From Oscheius onirici (taxonomy: Eukaryota > Nematoda > Chromadorea > Rhabditida > Rhabditidae): DNA of 64,000 nt. The translations under genes were made by a program, and so were the position numbers. Below are positions 25,675-37,800 of this stretch, piece by piece. The notes under the pieces were generated by a model. It was not told where the DNA came from. It did not search any database and was given only the letters and a program-made list of their open reading frames with translations. Within the stretch, counting starts at the first letter, position 1; each line of letters starts with the position of its first letter. The stretch spans positions 3,856,398 to 3,920,397 of the forward strand of contig OW051469.1 in the NCBI GenBank assembly GCA_932521025.1, written 5' to 3'.

Positions 25675-25735
25675 TTGTTAAGGGTCGCCACTCCACCCAC
25701 ACGACCTGGGTTCGATCCCGCCCTTCTGCAACCCT
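25675..25735 (+). repeat. tRNA-like module
   Basis: Contains GGTGTATTGTTAAGGG and a good B box GGGTTCGATCC about 45 bp later, followed by CCCTTTTT. The arms do not form a complete cloverleaf. Best read as a degenerate tRNA or tRNA-derived repeat head. Confidence 0.45.
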
Positions 25736-26573
25736 TTTTGCTAAATTGTTTTGAGTAGAAAATGAGTTTAACCACACTTTGGCAGATTTTTCTGATCGCA
25801 TTCGACCGTACCCCGCCGTAAGGCGAAGGCGCAATTTTGTTGTTCTGAGTTTAGTGAAGTCTTGATCATACGGCAAAGCCTTTAGGAACGAGGGAGTATG
25901 GTAGTTTTTTGCTTCTATACTGGTCCTGTAAAAAAGTAAAATGTAAAATGACATGCGAGAGAAATGGGCGAAGAGTGGATAAAAGTCATGAGAGCGGCGA
26001 AGGATCCAACGTGATCGAGATATACTATATCCAATGACTATGATATCTACGATTCCGTCAAATAAATTTCAAATTTCAAAATGGGTCAGGGTATACTTAG
26101 GTTTGCCGAAGTTCTGGTTATAGACTTCCCCTTGAATCTGATGAAGTAGGTCTCAAAAGGTGGTGGGAAACATCGTAACAAAGAATTAAAATACCAGAAA
26201 GTCGATTGTAAAGGATTCTAGACAGGCATGACCTCTAACCAATCCAGTCTCGATTCTTTCTTGGAGCAGCTCGACATCGGCGCGGTAAAATTCTGACCGG
26301 TCTGGTCTCGATCTGGTGTGGGCGCAAAAAGGAACCGGACTGTGCCGAAAAATTTGGTTCACACTTTTTGCTAGTGTATGGGGGAATCACTGTTCATAAA
26401 TTCTATGAATTTTGACAAAAAGAACAATCTGGATCTGTGAAAAAGTGGATTCTTTGAAGAAGAAGGGATTTGTCTTTGCCCTGTTTTACTGACCGAACAA
26501 AAAAAGAACAATAACTTGTCTGAACTGCGCAACCTGACAAAAAGTGAACAATAACTCTTACAAAAGTCAAATC

Positions 26574-27006
26574 CTCGTCTTTTCTCATAAATCCTCGTCT
26601 TTTCTCACTCTTTTATCGTCTGGTGCAGAAACTGTATAAAAATAGAAAAAGAGTACGTCGAGTTAGAGAGAAAAGTTGGAGAACACCTTTTGCTTTGGTA
26701 GAGAGTCCAGTTCTTTTTCTTCATATTTTCATTCTGCATTTTCAGTATCTTTTACTGTTCTAGAAGAGGTTAGTGACAGAAGTACAGATACGGAAAACAC
26801 ACTGAATCTGGGAACAAGGGGGTCTAGTTGAGATCTGACACAACGAGCAGAATGAAAATATGAAGAAAAAGAACTGGACTCTCTACCAAAGCAAAAGGTG
26901 TTCTCCAACTTTTCTCTCTAACTCGACGTACTCTTTTTCTATTTTTATACAGTTTCTGCACCAGACGATAAAAGAGTGATCCTATGAGAAAAGACGAGGA
27001 TTTGAC
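26574..27006. repeat. Foldback element with about 165-bp arms
   Basis: Left arm 26574-26740 (CCTCGTCTTTTCTCA... to TTCATATTTTCATTCTGC) is inverted almost base for base at 26849-27006, with a loop of about 108 bp. A second CCTCGTCTTTTCTCA unit is tandemly repeated at the left end. A (CTAT)n tract directly abuts the right end. No coding capacity. Likely a MITE. Confidence 0.85.
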
Positions 27007-27011
27007 TTTTG

Positions 27012-27047
<36 letters not shown>
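27012..27047. repeat. (CTAT)n microsatellite
   Basis: About nine tandem CTAT units directly after the right arm of the foldback that ends near 27006. Confidence 0.95.
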
Positions 27048-27169
27048 AACTCTTGACTTGCTACGACGATTCTCGTGGCCATGGACAAACAGACAGAGAA
27101 TGGTGTCTGTGCTGGACTCTGTTTGGATGGTTGTTTGTTTGTCCATGGCCACGAAATTTGGGTGTATAT

Positions 27170-27650
27170 CAGAGATGTGCGGGGGGAATGGCCAAAAAAA
27201 TTCCCGCGGAAATGTTTAGTCTCAAAAATTTTTTCTGCGTCCCGCGGGAGCGAATCCCGTGCCCACTTTTCCCGCGTTCCCGCGGGAATATTCCCGTACG
27301 AAGCAGTTTTTCCCGCCGGAATGACGGGGATCGCGGGAATTTTTCAAAAACGCTAATTTAGCTAATTTTTTCCGTTTTTGTTGTTTTTCACCTCTTCATG
27401 TGAGATTTTTATTCAGAAATTAAACACAACAACAAACAAATCAAAAAACACAGCCTAAACAGGACCAACAAAACAATCAGAGAGAATCATGCATATTGCA
27501 CTTCAAAAATAAAATTTCTGAGAATGTTCCGGCTTCCAATCTAGATCGCTTGTTTGTTGCGATAAGTCCTGCTGTACTGAATAATCTTTCACTTTCCGAT
27601 GTCGTGCTTGGTGCGGTGAGAAGTTTCGCAACAATTTTTCGTGGCCTTGG
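27170..27650 (-). mobile_element. hAT-family DNA transposon remnant
   Basis: On the minus strand about 27650-27480 encodes a hAT C-terminal dimerisation domain: LLTAPSTTSESERLFSTAGL, IATNKRSRLE, then EILFLKCNM. The flanking 27180-27345 is packed with CCCGCGGGA-type palindromes (TTCCCGCGGAAA, CGTTCCCGCGGGAATATTCC), typical of internal or terminal repeats of this superfamily. No catalytic region is found. A small plus-strand gene appears to start inside this remnant. Confidence 0.75.
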
Positions 27651-27914
27651 GTGGAAAATAGCCAAAGCGGCTCCTGTGAAGTAAGTTTTTTTGTTCGTAG
27701 GGTGAGAAGACGCCCGCCATCCCATACCACGAGCACACAAGCGAATATATTTTTTCACTTTCAGAATCTACGCGACAAGGTTCAAAGCTGTCGTAAATGT
27801 CGTCAGGAACGTGTGGTGGAGCAGGCTGCTCGGCTCAAGAACAAGATGAAGCACATCGTTGCCATGGTCTGGGCCCAGTCCGCCCTCCAGCTGCTCATCA
27901 AGAACAAGCAGTAG
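27651..27914 (+). CDS. Putative 59-aa protein gene with a highly biased second exon
   Basis: Exons 27651..27680 and 27765..27914 join across a canonical GTAAGT...TTTCAG intron of 84 bp, giving 59 aa. Exon 2 (NLRDKVQSCRKCRQERVVEQ, then AARLKNKMKHIVAM...LLIKNKQ) is Lys/Arg-rich and helical, with a CRKC pair. Its codons are almost all C/G-ending, unlike the surrounding repeats. AATAAA lies five bases after the TAG (27919-27924), a short but plausible 3' end. The first ten codons come from hAT-remnant sequence, so the true first exon may be elsewhere. No family recognised. Confidence 0.45.
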   Translation: MENSQSGSCEVSFFVRRVRRRPPSHTTSTQANIFFHFQNLRDKVQSCRKCRQERVVEQAARLKNKMKHIVAMVWAQSALQLLIKNKQ

Positions 27915-27924
27915 AAACAATAAA

Positions 27925-28292
27925 CCGTAGTGTTTGAGTTGTAATTAACCTTTAACCTGTTTTCCAGTTGGTAACCAAGATCTTTGAGCAGTCAACCTTT
28001 CACAAGATTCTCTTTAAGTCTTTTCACTCTATTTTACATTAAAAACCAGACGACTTCGTCGCCTGACGGCGTCTTTTCTACCTGATCCTTACCGTTTTCT
28101 AAAACTGTCTACTTCTCTCTGATACAGTAGAAGCCAAAGTCTGTAAAAACTCCAAATTCAAAAATGACTTGTTACCTGATCCTGACAACTCTTGACTTGC
28201 TATGACGCTTCTCATGGCCATGGACAAACAGACACACAGACAACAGACAGAGTCATCCACGGACACCATAGCTTTTTAATAGTTTAGAATTA
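27925..28292. other. Interval without a supported gene
   Basis: Holds the third CAGACGACTTCGTCGCCTG copy (28047-28065) and, at 28199-28232, a segment repeating CTTCTCATGGCCATGGACAA from near 27069 (there TTCTCGTGGCCATGGACAAA). No gene is apparent. Confidence 0.4.
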
Positions 28293-28538
28293 TTAAAATG
28301 GATTTGGAGAATGAAACACCAGAGGCCAAGGATGGAAGGTACTACGGTTGAAAGTAACTGAAGATTTTGAGCCTTGTTCACCTCGTCCAAAATGACCTGA
28401 CGAGTTTTTCTCACGTTTAGGTTTTCGCCAAATGATCGCATGATTAATAGACTCGTGATTAGTCATTTCTGCCGAATTTGTAGAAGAATAAGGACAGTAA
28501 CTACAAATCTCACTTGTCTGCTCGACTTTACGTTCCAA
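28293..28538 (-). other. Isolated C2H2 zinc-finger exon or fragment
   Basis: A minus-strand frame contains one good finger, CSYCPYSSTNSAEMTNHESI then NH (C-x2-C-x12-H-x4-H), flanked by basic residues. I could not find a start, further fingers or a convincing exon structure around it. It is 300 bp from the divergent Ski-like gene start. Could be a remnant of a zinc-finger gene or a small exon of one. Confidence 0.4.
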
Positions 28539-28835
28539 AAAATCTGTCTCATTCCCCTTCTTCCCGTATGTCTCTATCTCTCGCTCTTCTTCACTGTTGC
28601 CTATTGATCCGATCTGTCGTCACTCTCTCTTTTTGTCGTGTTCTTTTAGGCCAGCTGTCTGCTTCCTCTCTCCGGCGCGAGTACTCTTTTTCCTAGGGGC
28701 TGCTCTCCCCTCTTCCCACACTCTCTCGACCCGATATCACGAGTCTGCGTCTCAGCGTTCTCTCGGTCCCGCCACCGGCGTCTAGACAGCCGCACAGCAG
28801 AGAGTCGGACTGCCCCCTCTTCGCCCCGCTGCGAC

Positions 28836-31800
28836 ATGGCCGACGCGTCTACAAATCAGCCTTCATCATCATCCTCATCTTCCATGGAATACAGTGAAGC
28901 GGAGAAGAAAAACGACCCAATCCTCTTCAATCTACCCACATTTCCTTCAGGTTGGCATTTTCTCCCTCAATTATATCTGATGTTTATCGTGTGCGCCTGG
29001 CGGTGCTTTCCTGGTGCACATATACCTAGAGAATATTGTGATATTTTGCATGGGAAAGAGTCGCCGAAAGATCGTCTATCGATCGGAATTAGATAAGATT
29101 TTGGTCCAGACTGGAAAACACTTTTGCTCTTAGCAATTTCGTTGACAGCAAGGCCAGAATGGTCTTGATATCGAGATACATACCGTATTTGACCGAAAAT
29201 GGTAAAAAGATGCAATATTTTGGATTTCGTAACGCAATATGTATTCTTTGATTCACTTTTTTTCACTTTTGACTCTCAATTTTTTGCTTTTCCAAGTTAT
29301 CTCATCATTGAACTATTTTCAATGTTTTTGTACTCAAAAAAACAACTAGGAACCGCGTGACTTTTGTCTTCAAAACAAGTCCAAAGGCTGTCCGCGTACA
29401 CCTTTTCGATGAGACGCAATATTTTGCCGCTCTTTGGAATCAAAACTTGAACTCGGGACGTATCCTGGGAAACTTTTGAACTGAAGCTGAGGTCATGTGA
29501 AATCCTTTAAACCGTCCCGAGCTTTACCTCACTTGGTAGCTGTTCTGTGACAGAAATCTCAAAGGAAATGTACTGAAAACATAAAATAAAAAACGACTGA
29601 TGGACTACGGTATAGAGGCAGTGTTTTCTTCAGACTTCTTCCTATTTCTGACGTGTCTTACTCACTCCCTCGGAGCATAACAAGAAGGTCAAGAAACTCT
29701 CGTAAACAATTAGGCGGCGAGACTCTTTTTCTGCTGTTTTTTGGCTCATTTCTTCCTGGAAATTCAGTAGGGTGAAAGATTTCCCGCGCACAGTCAGGAA
29801 TCCGGCCATCGAGCAGCTGGTCGGGCGCGAGGCGAAATTGCCACTGATCACAAATCGATCGACACAATTTTCTACATATAATTCTCACAGAACGGGGGAA
29901 CGGTGGTCTATTCTTTCGTTATCAATCTTTCTCTCTTTGGCTGGACAGAGCGACCGAGAAAAATCGTCCAGTCGAGACTGCTGGTGTCAGCAAAAAGGAC
30001 TGATACGGGACCGGAGATTCCTAGAATGGGAAGAAAACAGCTAGGGAGAGGCCATTCGGATTTGTAGTTTAGAAGTAGGGTCTTGAAGAGAAATGTACAG
30101 TAACCACTGATTAGAGTCTGCCCGCAGTCACATTTTAAAGTTCTGGCGTGGGAAATCTGAGTATTCAATGTTTGCGTACTGTAGCCAAATGTGTAAGGCT
30201 ACTGAAAAGAAAGGAAAGTACAGTAGTCCTACATAGCACCGTTTCTACTTCTTTGTGAATCAGTTCTGAGAGTATGACAATTTGTCCAGAACTAAAGGGT
30301 ACCTGAACATCAGAGTGGTTCGCTGTAGAACTTTCCGCAACTGCAGAAAGAACAGTTTTGACAACCTTAAATCGTGATGAAATTCATAGATTCAAGTCCT
30401 TTAAAAAGTAGATTTTTGGGTTCGTTCACGAATATCAATGGCGCGTTGCGCTCCCTCCTTTAACTAGTCTTTAGTTCCTTCCCCGGTCTCACGGCTTCTG
30501 ACCACAAATCAAGCGCCTTTTTCTCATCTTGATTAGTCTGATTACTTTTTTATCGGACGTGAAGAGAGACGGAAGAAAAAAATTGACCCATTCTCCGACC
30601 AAAACACATAGGGGCCTCGGGGGCCGACTGGCTGGGAGCGAAAGTTGTAAACAACATTGTGACAAAAACAGGCAAACGGTGGAAAGTTGAAAAACAGTAT
30701 CCATTTTTGACTGGAATTTGTACTGTTTCAACGAAAGTCTGGGTGCAGTGACCCTGGAACGGGGACGGTGCGCATAGCCACAGGAAGTCTCATAAAGGAA
30801 AAAGTGGAAAAGTTATCTAAAATTTATATTTTCAGATCACCCAATCCAGAAGAACTTCTTCTCCTTGATTCCACTGGACAACAATGCCAAATACAGCGAA
30901 ATCTACATCGATGGGTACGTTTTTGGTCAGGTCCTCAGAAGGTTGAAAGGTCTTTTCTCCTCATGGTCTAGTGGTTAACGTGTCGGTCAAGTAATCTAGA
31001 GATCGCTGGTTCGATTCCCAGACACATCATTTTTTTTTGTTTTTCTAGTTTTGAAGATCTTTTGCGCGCTGTACTCACGCTAATCAGGTAAAATGCTTCC
31101 CGTGACGTCATCACTCTCTTTGAGATCTCCAGCATGACCTCATTCATTAGATCCCCATTGAAATGTCAATTACCACGGGATGTCCTCTCTCTTCAAAGAA
31201 AGCCTTGTATCAATTGTCGTCGACGATAAGCCCCTATCAGTGTGTGTCTGGTCGTCTTCTTCTCGCGTTCTCTCGCCAGCGAAATCATGTAAACAAGTAA
31301 AAAGTCTCGCTCGTTCTCTCTGTTAGAATAATCTTTGGAGTACAGATCGGGAACGTGGGAAATAGAAGGAATCGGAATATGGAACTTAGTGAAATCAGGG
31401 TAAAAACAAAGACAGTGAACTGTTTCGGTACTGAACACGAGGGAAGAGAACAACAGTCAGGTAGTTACGGCATTTCTCGTTCCCGAAGAGAAGCAATGGA
31501 TAATGTAGTCCAACCCTCAGAAGATCATGGAAAAGCACTGTAGGATTAACTGCGCCTAGGAACAAGATACAGAGGATTCGAGTGGTTACGGTAGAAATGT
31601 GCGGAATCTGGGTCCTGAAGCGAACTGTATTAAAGGTGAAACTCCGGGATTTCTGCTACGCACCAACTCGATATCGATGGGCTTCGATACGCAGCTGGTT
31701 GCAAATTTTTGTTACGCTCCAGAAACTGGATCCGTTGACAGTAAGAAATGAAAAATAAGCGTTACTGTAGAACTGTCCTCATTCAGGAAACATATAAGAA

Positions 31801-34800
31801 ATACATTTTAAGAATCCGCTTCCCATCAATGGTCATCAGTGGCGAGGCTCGAATCCCGCTAACTCTCTTCAAAAAAGAGTTTGCCAAGCTGTACCCTTCA
31901 TTCGAACTGGACGATATGCGCGGTGAGAGGGCCATCCACCTGCTAACCAGTTTGTTTTTTCGTTGTTTTGATCATGATATCCTGGTTATAGCTGATCTCA
32001 ACTGCCACCTCTACCACGCCAATCCGGATCACGTTCGTGAACTTCGCAAGCTCGACTCTCAGCTCTACGATGTACATAATGTAAGTTTCTCTCTATACTT
32101 TTTCAGAATAAAGTTTTCAGATTGACATGAGGATGATCACAAAGACGGACGTGGAGCGTGTCCTCGGCCGAATGCGTACTCAATCCGAACAGCTACCTCG
32201 TCTGCGCAAGTCAATGTCAGTATTTTTTGGCCTCTCTCTCTCTATGTTGCCGCAGCCCTTGGGCAGACAAACAATCCGGCCAGGCGTCTGCAAGAAAGAG
32301 AGAGAGCGAGCTGGCCCACGCCCACTGCCTAGCGCGTGACACAGACACACATACAAATCGAACGTCTTTTTTCAAAGGGGGACTTTGAGAACACCAGGGA
32401 TCTTATTTTAGAAGAGGATCAGAGGAGGATTTGTTAATCGGGACTGAACAGATTAAGGGGATCAGAGTTTTGGAAAGGGTGGGGATAATGAGTCAAATGT
32501 ACTCTTTTTTTGTCCCTTGGAATAAGAGAGTCATGTCACAGAGGGACGGAACAGCTCAAGTAAAGGGACTGGAGCAGTTTGGAGGTGATATATTCTGACC
32601 AGATAACTTCAGCAAGGTTAACTTGAACTAGATCTGGAAAATAGTGTATTCGTTACTTGAATGTTTAGACATGGACTTTGTCATGAGCCAAAATTTGACT
32701 GAATTCTATACCAAGATCATTTCCTGTTACTGTCTCTCAGTCTCTCCAATGTCTCAAGACAGTCAGGGTTATGTGCTAAAGCGACAGGGTACCGTAGCTG
32801 TCCAGTAGACTGTTTCTTTGGGTCTTGTCACGAAAATCCAGACCTCACATACTGTTATTCTAATCACAGCTACTGAACTCATCCGTTTCCAGTGTCCTCT
32901 CGAAAGCCTACATGCGCATTCCTGTCCGTCACTCCATGTGCGGAGACTCTCCCCAACTCGGCTACCTCTTCCCCGAACGGAAAGAAGGTCGCTGTATTCA
33001 GTGCCACGACTGTCAGAAGTTCTTCCTCCCTGAGCACTTTATCATGCACAGCCATACCGAATCCACCGAAATTAGCCGGTATGATCTTGTTCCACTTCCT
33101 TTACAGTATACTCTTAGAACTGTCCACTGGGGATCGACCGACGAAAGTTGGCGTTTCGCCCTGTATCTGGATGAGGAGACTGAGAAGATTGCCTCCTACC
33201 AGAAGGCCTTTGACGAATTCTGCTTTGACGAGAGTTTTGTGGAAGATCAGTACTATCCAGAATGGTTCTCCAAGAAGTCGGAAGAAGATGTGAGTTCCTT
33301 TTTTTATTTCTAAATCGATGGAGCGCCCGTTCTTTCGCGCTCTCTCTCTCTCGCGGAGTGAGCCCCGCGTTCGAGCGCTTGTCTCGCCGTTTTTTTCGCT
33401 GTCGGTCACGCGGGGTCCCTTTTGCCAGCTGGACGCATGACGTCAATCTCTCGCTCTCTGTCGCTCGGCAGTTTGCGTCTGGAAGGAGAGAGAGAGGGAC
33501 AGAACGAAAAGGTCGGCGTGATCTGCTGCTGCTGCCAAATAGTGCAGCAAACATCGGGGACGCCAAAACAAAAAAAAGAAAACGATTGTAAGCGAGAGTA
33601 CAGCCAAAACGGTTTATTGCCCACTTAAAAGTCTAGAAAGACGGGATGGGGAGTCAAAGAATGCAAGATGTTTGAATCTTTGGCCCCAGTCAGAATTCCC
33701 TTGACGCTTCTCAGCTAAAAAAATAAAACGAGCAAAATTTGGCTAGCGTAGTGTAATGGTAAGCATTGTAGACTCGTAAACAAACAGTCTTGGGTTCGGA
33801 TCCTGACCTTTTCGAATGCTTAATCCAAGAGTTGTTTTGGCGCTTCGACAAACCGAAATTTCAGCTTTTTGGTATCAAATTCCAAGCAAACCCTCCAAAA
33901 AAAAAGAATCTTGATCAGAAATCAAATCGTTCCTCTCTCTCATTCTGCTTTCACCCCGGCGAGACGGCCTTCATGTGGAATTAATGATTGCGGTCTCATA
34001 GTCGACCACTTCTTCATCCCCCTCTTTTTTCGCGGTTCCTTTCGGAAAGAACGTGTGTTGTTATTGAACTTTCTTCTCCCTGAGGCGGCTGTCGACCCGT
34101 TCAAATGAGGGACTGCGTGGGCTTTCGTCCCGAGGTCCAGGGCCAGAAAAAATGCGAGAGGCGATCCATTGGGGAACGGGGGACTTCTCGCTCTACCAAT
34201 CCTAGTCAGTCTGAACCCGGAATATTTTTCACATCAGGCTAGACGACGAATGTTTACGCGTTCGGCTACTCTCGTCAGAGCATGTTTTCGCAGTCCTGGA
34301 AGGTCCGTCTGGAATAGTTAATTCCCTCCAGAACACTAAGCTCATGTCGGGGAGTTGAATAACAGCCGAGGAGTTTCGACTGAGACCAAGTTCAGAGACT
34401 TTGAAAAGTCAGTAAGAAACGTACCCCATCATTACTCCTAGGTTTTTGGAGTCAAAATGACACTTTTTAGCTTCGAAATGTTCTGAAGAGTTGGAGCATT
34501 CGATCTGGGCAACAACTTTGTAGAACAAGCCACACTTAAATATTTCTCTTATGGTTTAGTGGTTCATATTTTTGTTCAGTGATCTACTGGTCCCTAGTTC
34601 AATTCCCACACCTGCCAATCCTTTTACCAGCTTATTTTTCATCACATGGAAAAACCCCATTTTTTGTTTTGCTCTCTCACTCTCTCTGCCAATGTTTTCC
34701 CGCCGTTCGACATTCAAATACTCATATATTCTAGACTAGTTGTTTGAGTCTGCTGGAAGGCCCGTCGGAGTCTGTAAATAAGATTTATTCATATTAGGAA

Positions 34801-37800
34801 CAGAGATCAGAGAGCTCTTTTTTATTGGATGTTTTTTTTGGCTGAACACAAAACACGGGCCTCGGTCTGAACAAGCTATACAGGCGTGGGGGTGTCCACC
34901 GGAACAGGGACTCAGACAAAGAGAGATCATCATCAATTAACGCAAAACCATCTCCCCCCGTTGTTTGACCTCTATTTCCTGCCCATTTTGTTTCTAAATC
35001 CAGTCATTTTCAGGTAGAAGGACCGGCCAAGAAGAGAAGTCGCGTCGAGTCGCCGGACGAGCTTATGGAGCTGTCGGACAAGATGGTACAGGTTCTGGAA
35101 GGAATCCTCGACGTGCCAGTCATCCCGACTCTGGATATTGACGGCTTTGTCATGAACAAGCTTAGCATTACAGAGGAAAAGCTCCGAGCCAAGGTGCGTA
35201 TACAAATTTTGGCTATTTTCATCGAGAAGGTCCATTTTCTGCAAAGTTTTTTTTTATCTTTTGCAAATCCTGCAAAATATTCTTTGCTCTTTGAGCAAGC
35301 GACAGTCAAGTAATTTTGAGCTGAAAAATAATCGTCACTTTTCTCACCACTGTTTTTCAACACACACCTGGCAAAGAATGTCACGGGTCCTATCAGTTTT
35401 CGGCCTCCTTCAAAGCTGTCTACCAGCTATACTTTAAGCCGAAAACATATGACTGTCTAGCCTGTTCAGTCACCACGATTTCAGACAGTGTTCTTCCAAA
35501 TTCCTAAAGAGTTTAAAGGACTGTGAACAGACTATGAGATTCTTTCCCCTTTTCAAACAAACATTTTCTTTGAACCCGGAGAGATAGAAAGAGAGACCCA
35601 ATTACCGCCCACAGACTCATTGCATCCAATTAAGTCGGCTCTTCCTGCCTTTCTGAAATCTGATTGAAAACGCATTCTAAGAAGAAAACTCTTGTTATCT
35701 TGCTCTCTTTGACGTGTCTGATCTCTGCCTTCTTTTTGGGGAGCATTGCAGCGCGCCAATTTTTGGGCGATCATGAAACATGAGTGGAGACAAACAAGTG
35801 CACGTCGTTTTTTCAACCCAGTTTGATCTCTCTCTCTCTTCTTCTCTCTCTCGTTTCGTTCCATGTGCCCACCGCGGCCGCAGAACGGATTTTGTGTAAA
35901 CACAGTGCAAAGAGTGTGTAAAGTCTTGTGATAGTCTAAGACTTCGAGAGAGACCGATAGCCCTGTCTCTTTTTCCTTTTAATCTTTTGTTGTCCAGATG
36001 ATTCTTCAATTTTTCCTTCTTTTGAGACACAAGACGTTATTTTGGTCCAAAACAATGTTCTGAAAATTTGTAGTCCGTGAAAAAATCTACAACTTTTCAG
36101 AACATGTCAAAGTTCAAAAGTCATGTTTTGCGCCTCCAAATAGACCGTCAAAGTTTTGTAGTCTTTTTTTCAAGAATTTATAGTCTTAGAACCACCCATA
36201 CTTTCTACTAGGAAGTGTTATTAGATCTGATAATGAAGCTGTGAGGAGGGCGTGTCACCCGGGGCAACCGCACTTCTCCTTCTTCTTCTTGTAAATGAGC
36301 CAATCTGTTTATTGCCCGCCCCGAAATTTATTCAAAAGTGTTCCTTTTTCGTCTGACCGCCGCCGCGTCCGGAAAGAGAGAGACAGTTGCAAAAGAAAAG
36401 CGCCGACCAGCCCCGTCCATCGGGCTGTCTCATTCCTGTCGATCCCTTTTCTCTCTCATACTCACTAACTAACCTCCTCCCAGATCAAAAAGTATACGCG
36501 ACTCAATTATTCAGGAACGTGAGCCAGAGTGGGGACGCAACAGGGGAGCCAGGTGTTCCTAGTTGCTGTGTCTCACAGTTTCGCTCTACTATTCAATTAC
36601 CGGGAAAAAGAGTTAATTTCTGAGCAGTTATAATTGGTGGGAAACAAGTTGTGTGCCCCGCTGAACAAGCTCCATTCCAATAGTATGAGAGGGAGTGATG
36701 TAATGTTCTAAAACTATCTATATAAAAAGTTTCCTAATTATTGTACCTTCAAAAATAAACTGTGTAATTTTGTTTTCTTGGTGTAGTGGTATCCATCCTT
36801 GCTCAGCAATCAATAGGTCACGCGTTCGATTCCCAGCAAATTCTTCCCTTCTCTTTTTGATTCTTGTCCCCTTGACTATAGCCAGCACATACCGAAATAG
36901 CAGGCACTTGACGGTGCAAAGAAAGAAACGTGATTCCCTTTGCAGGGAACCTTTTTTTCTTTTCCATTCACAATACAAAACCATACTTTTCAGGCGACGG
37001 CAGAAGCGATGAACGGCAAGATCTTTGATCTTGGACAGCCGGCCACTTCTCGCTCCGGTGGACCTCGTGAACAGGACGTTCAAGAACGAGCCCTTCAGGT
37101 AAGGCTACATAATCGGGGTGAACAACAATCGCCACGGCTCATTTCCTGTTAGTAAGAGAGTATGTGTCGCTTTTTGACGCCTCTCGAAAACAAGAACAAA
37201 CGATGTGGAAACGAGGGATTACTGTAGATTGATGAAGGGTAATCTTGGATTTGCAGATCTTCCGTACGCAGCAGCCGCACATCCCTGATCCGGAGCGTTT
37301 CCCTCCCATCGCTTTGGAGAACAATGGAAGTCAGGAGATGCTGCAGATTGTCGACACATTGAGTGAGTACAGAAAGACAGAGAGATACTCTGAACCAAAC
37401 TGACTCTCCCACTTCCAGAACTCCTTGAAGCCACCTACCCTGACGGAAAGCCTCCAGCCCAAGCCCAGGCTCTGATCGACACACTCCGCCTGCGTCTCCA
37501 GCAGGAAGCCTTCCAGATGCAGCAGCACGAGCTCATCTACAGTACCCTTTTGTCGGCCTACAAAATGCTGAACATGCTTTGGCGTGCCCATACGGATCCT
37601 ACTGCCCCAATTCCGACAGATACGGCCAATTTCGGAGAGCTGGCTGCCAAGATGGCTGCCCTGGATCCTCTGCATTTCCTGAGCGGACAGAAACAGGCTG
37701 AGCCTATTGCCATGACTCCAGAACCCGAGATCAATCTTCTGGAATTGTACATGAAGGCTGCCAAGACTCTCGCAGCTGTTTCGTCTCCTTCCTCCAAATG

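Noticed and set aside
33114..33591. Arg/Ser-rich frames on both strands around 33.1-33.6 kb
   Set aside because: Partly antisense to the Ski exon and partly CT-rich repeat; no start or splice support.
35553..36030. Two overlapping Arg/Glu-rich minus-strand frames in a Ski-like intron
   Set aside because: They arise from CTCTCT/GAGAGA low-complexity tracts, and two frames are open at once, which signals composition and not coding.
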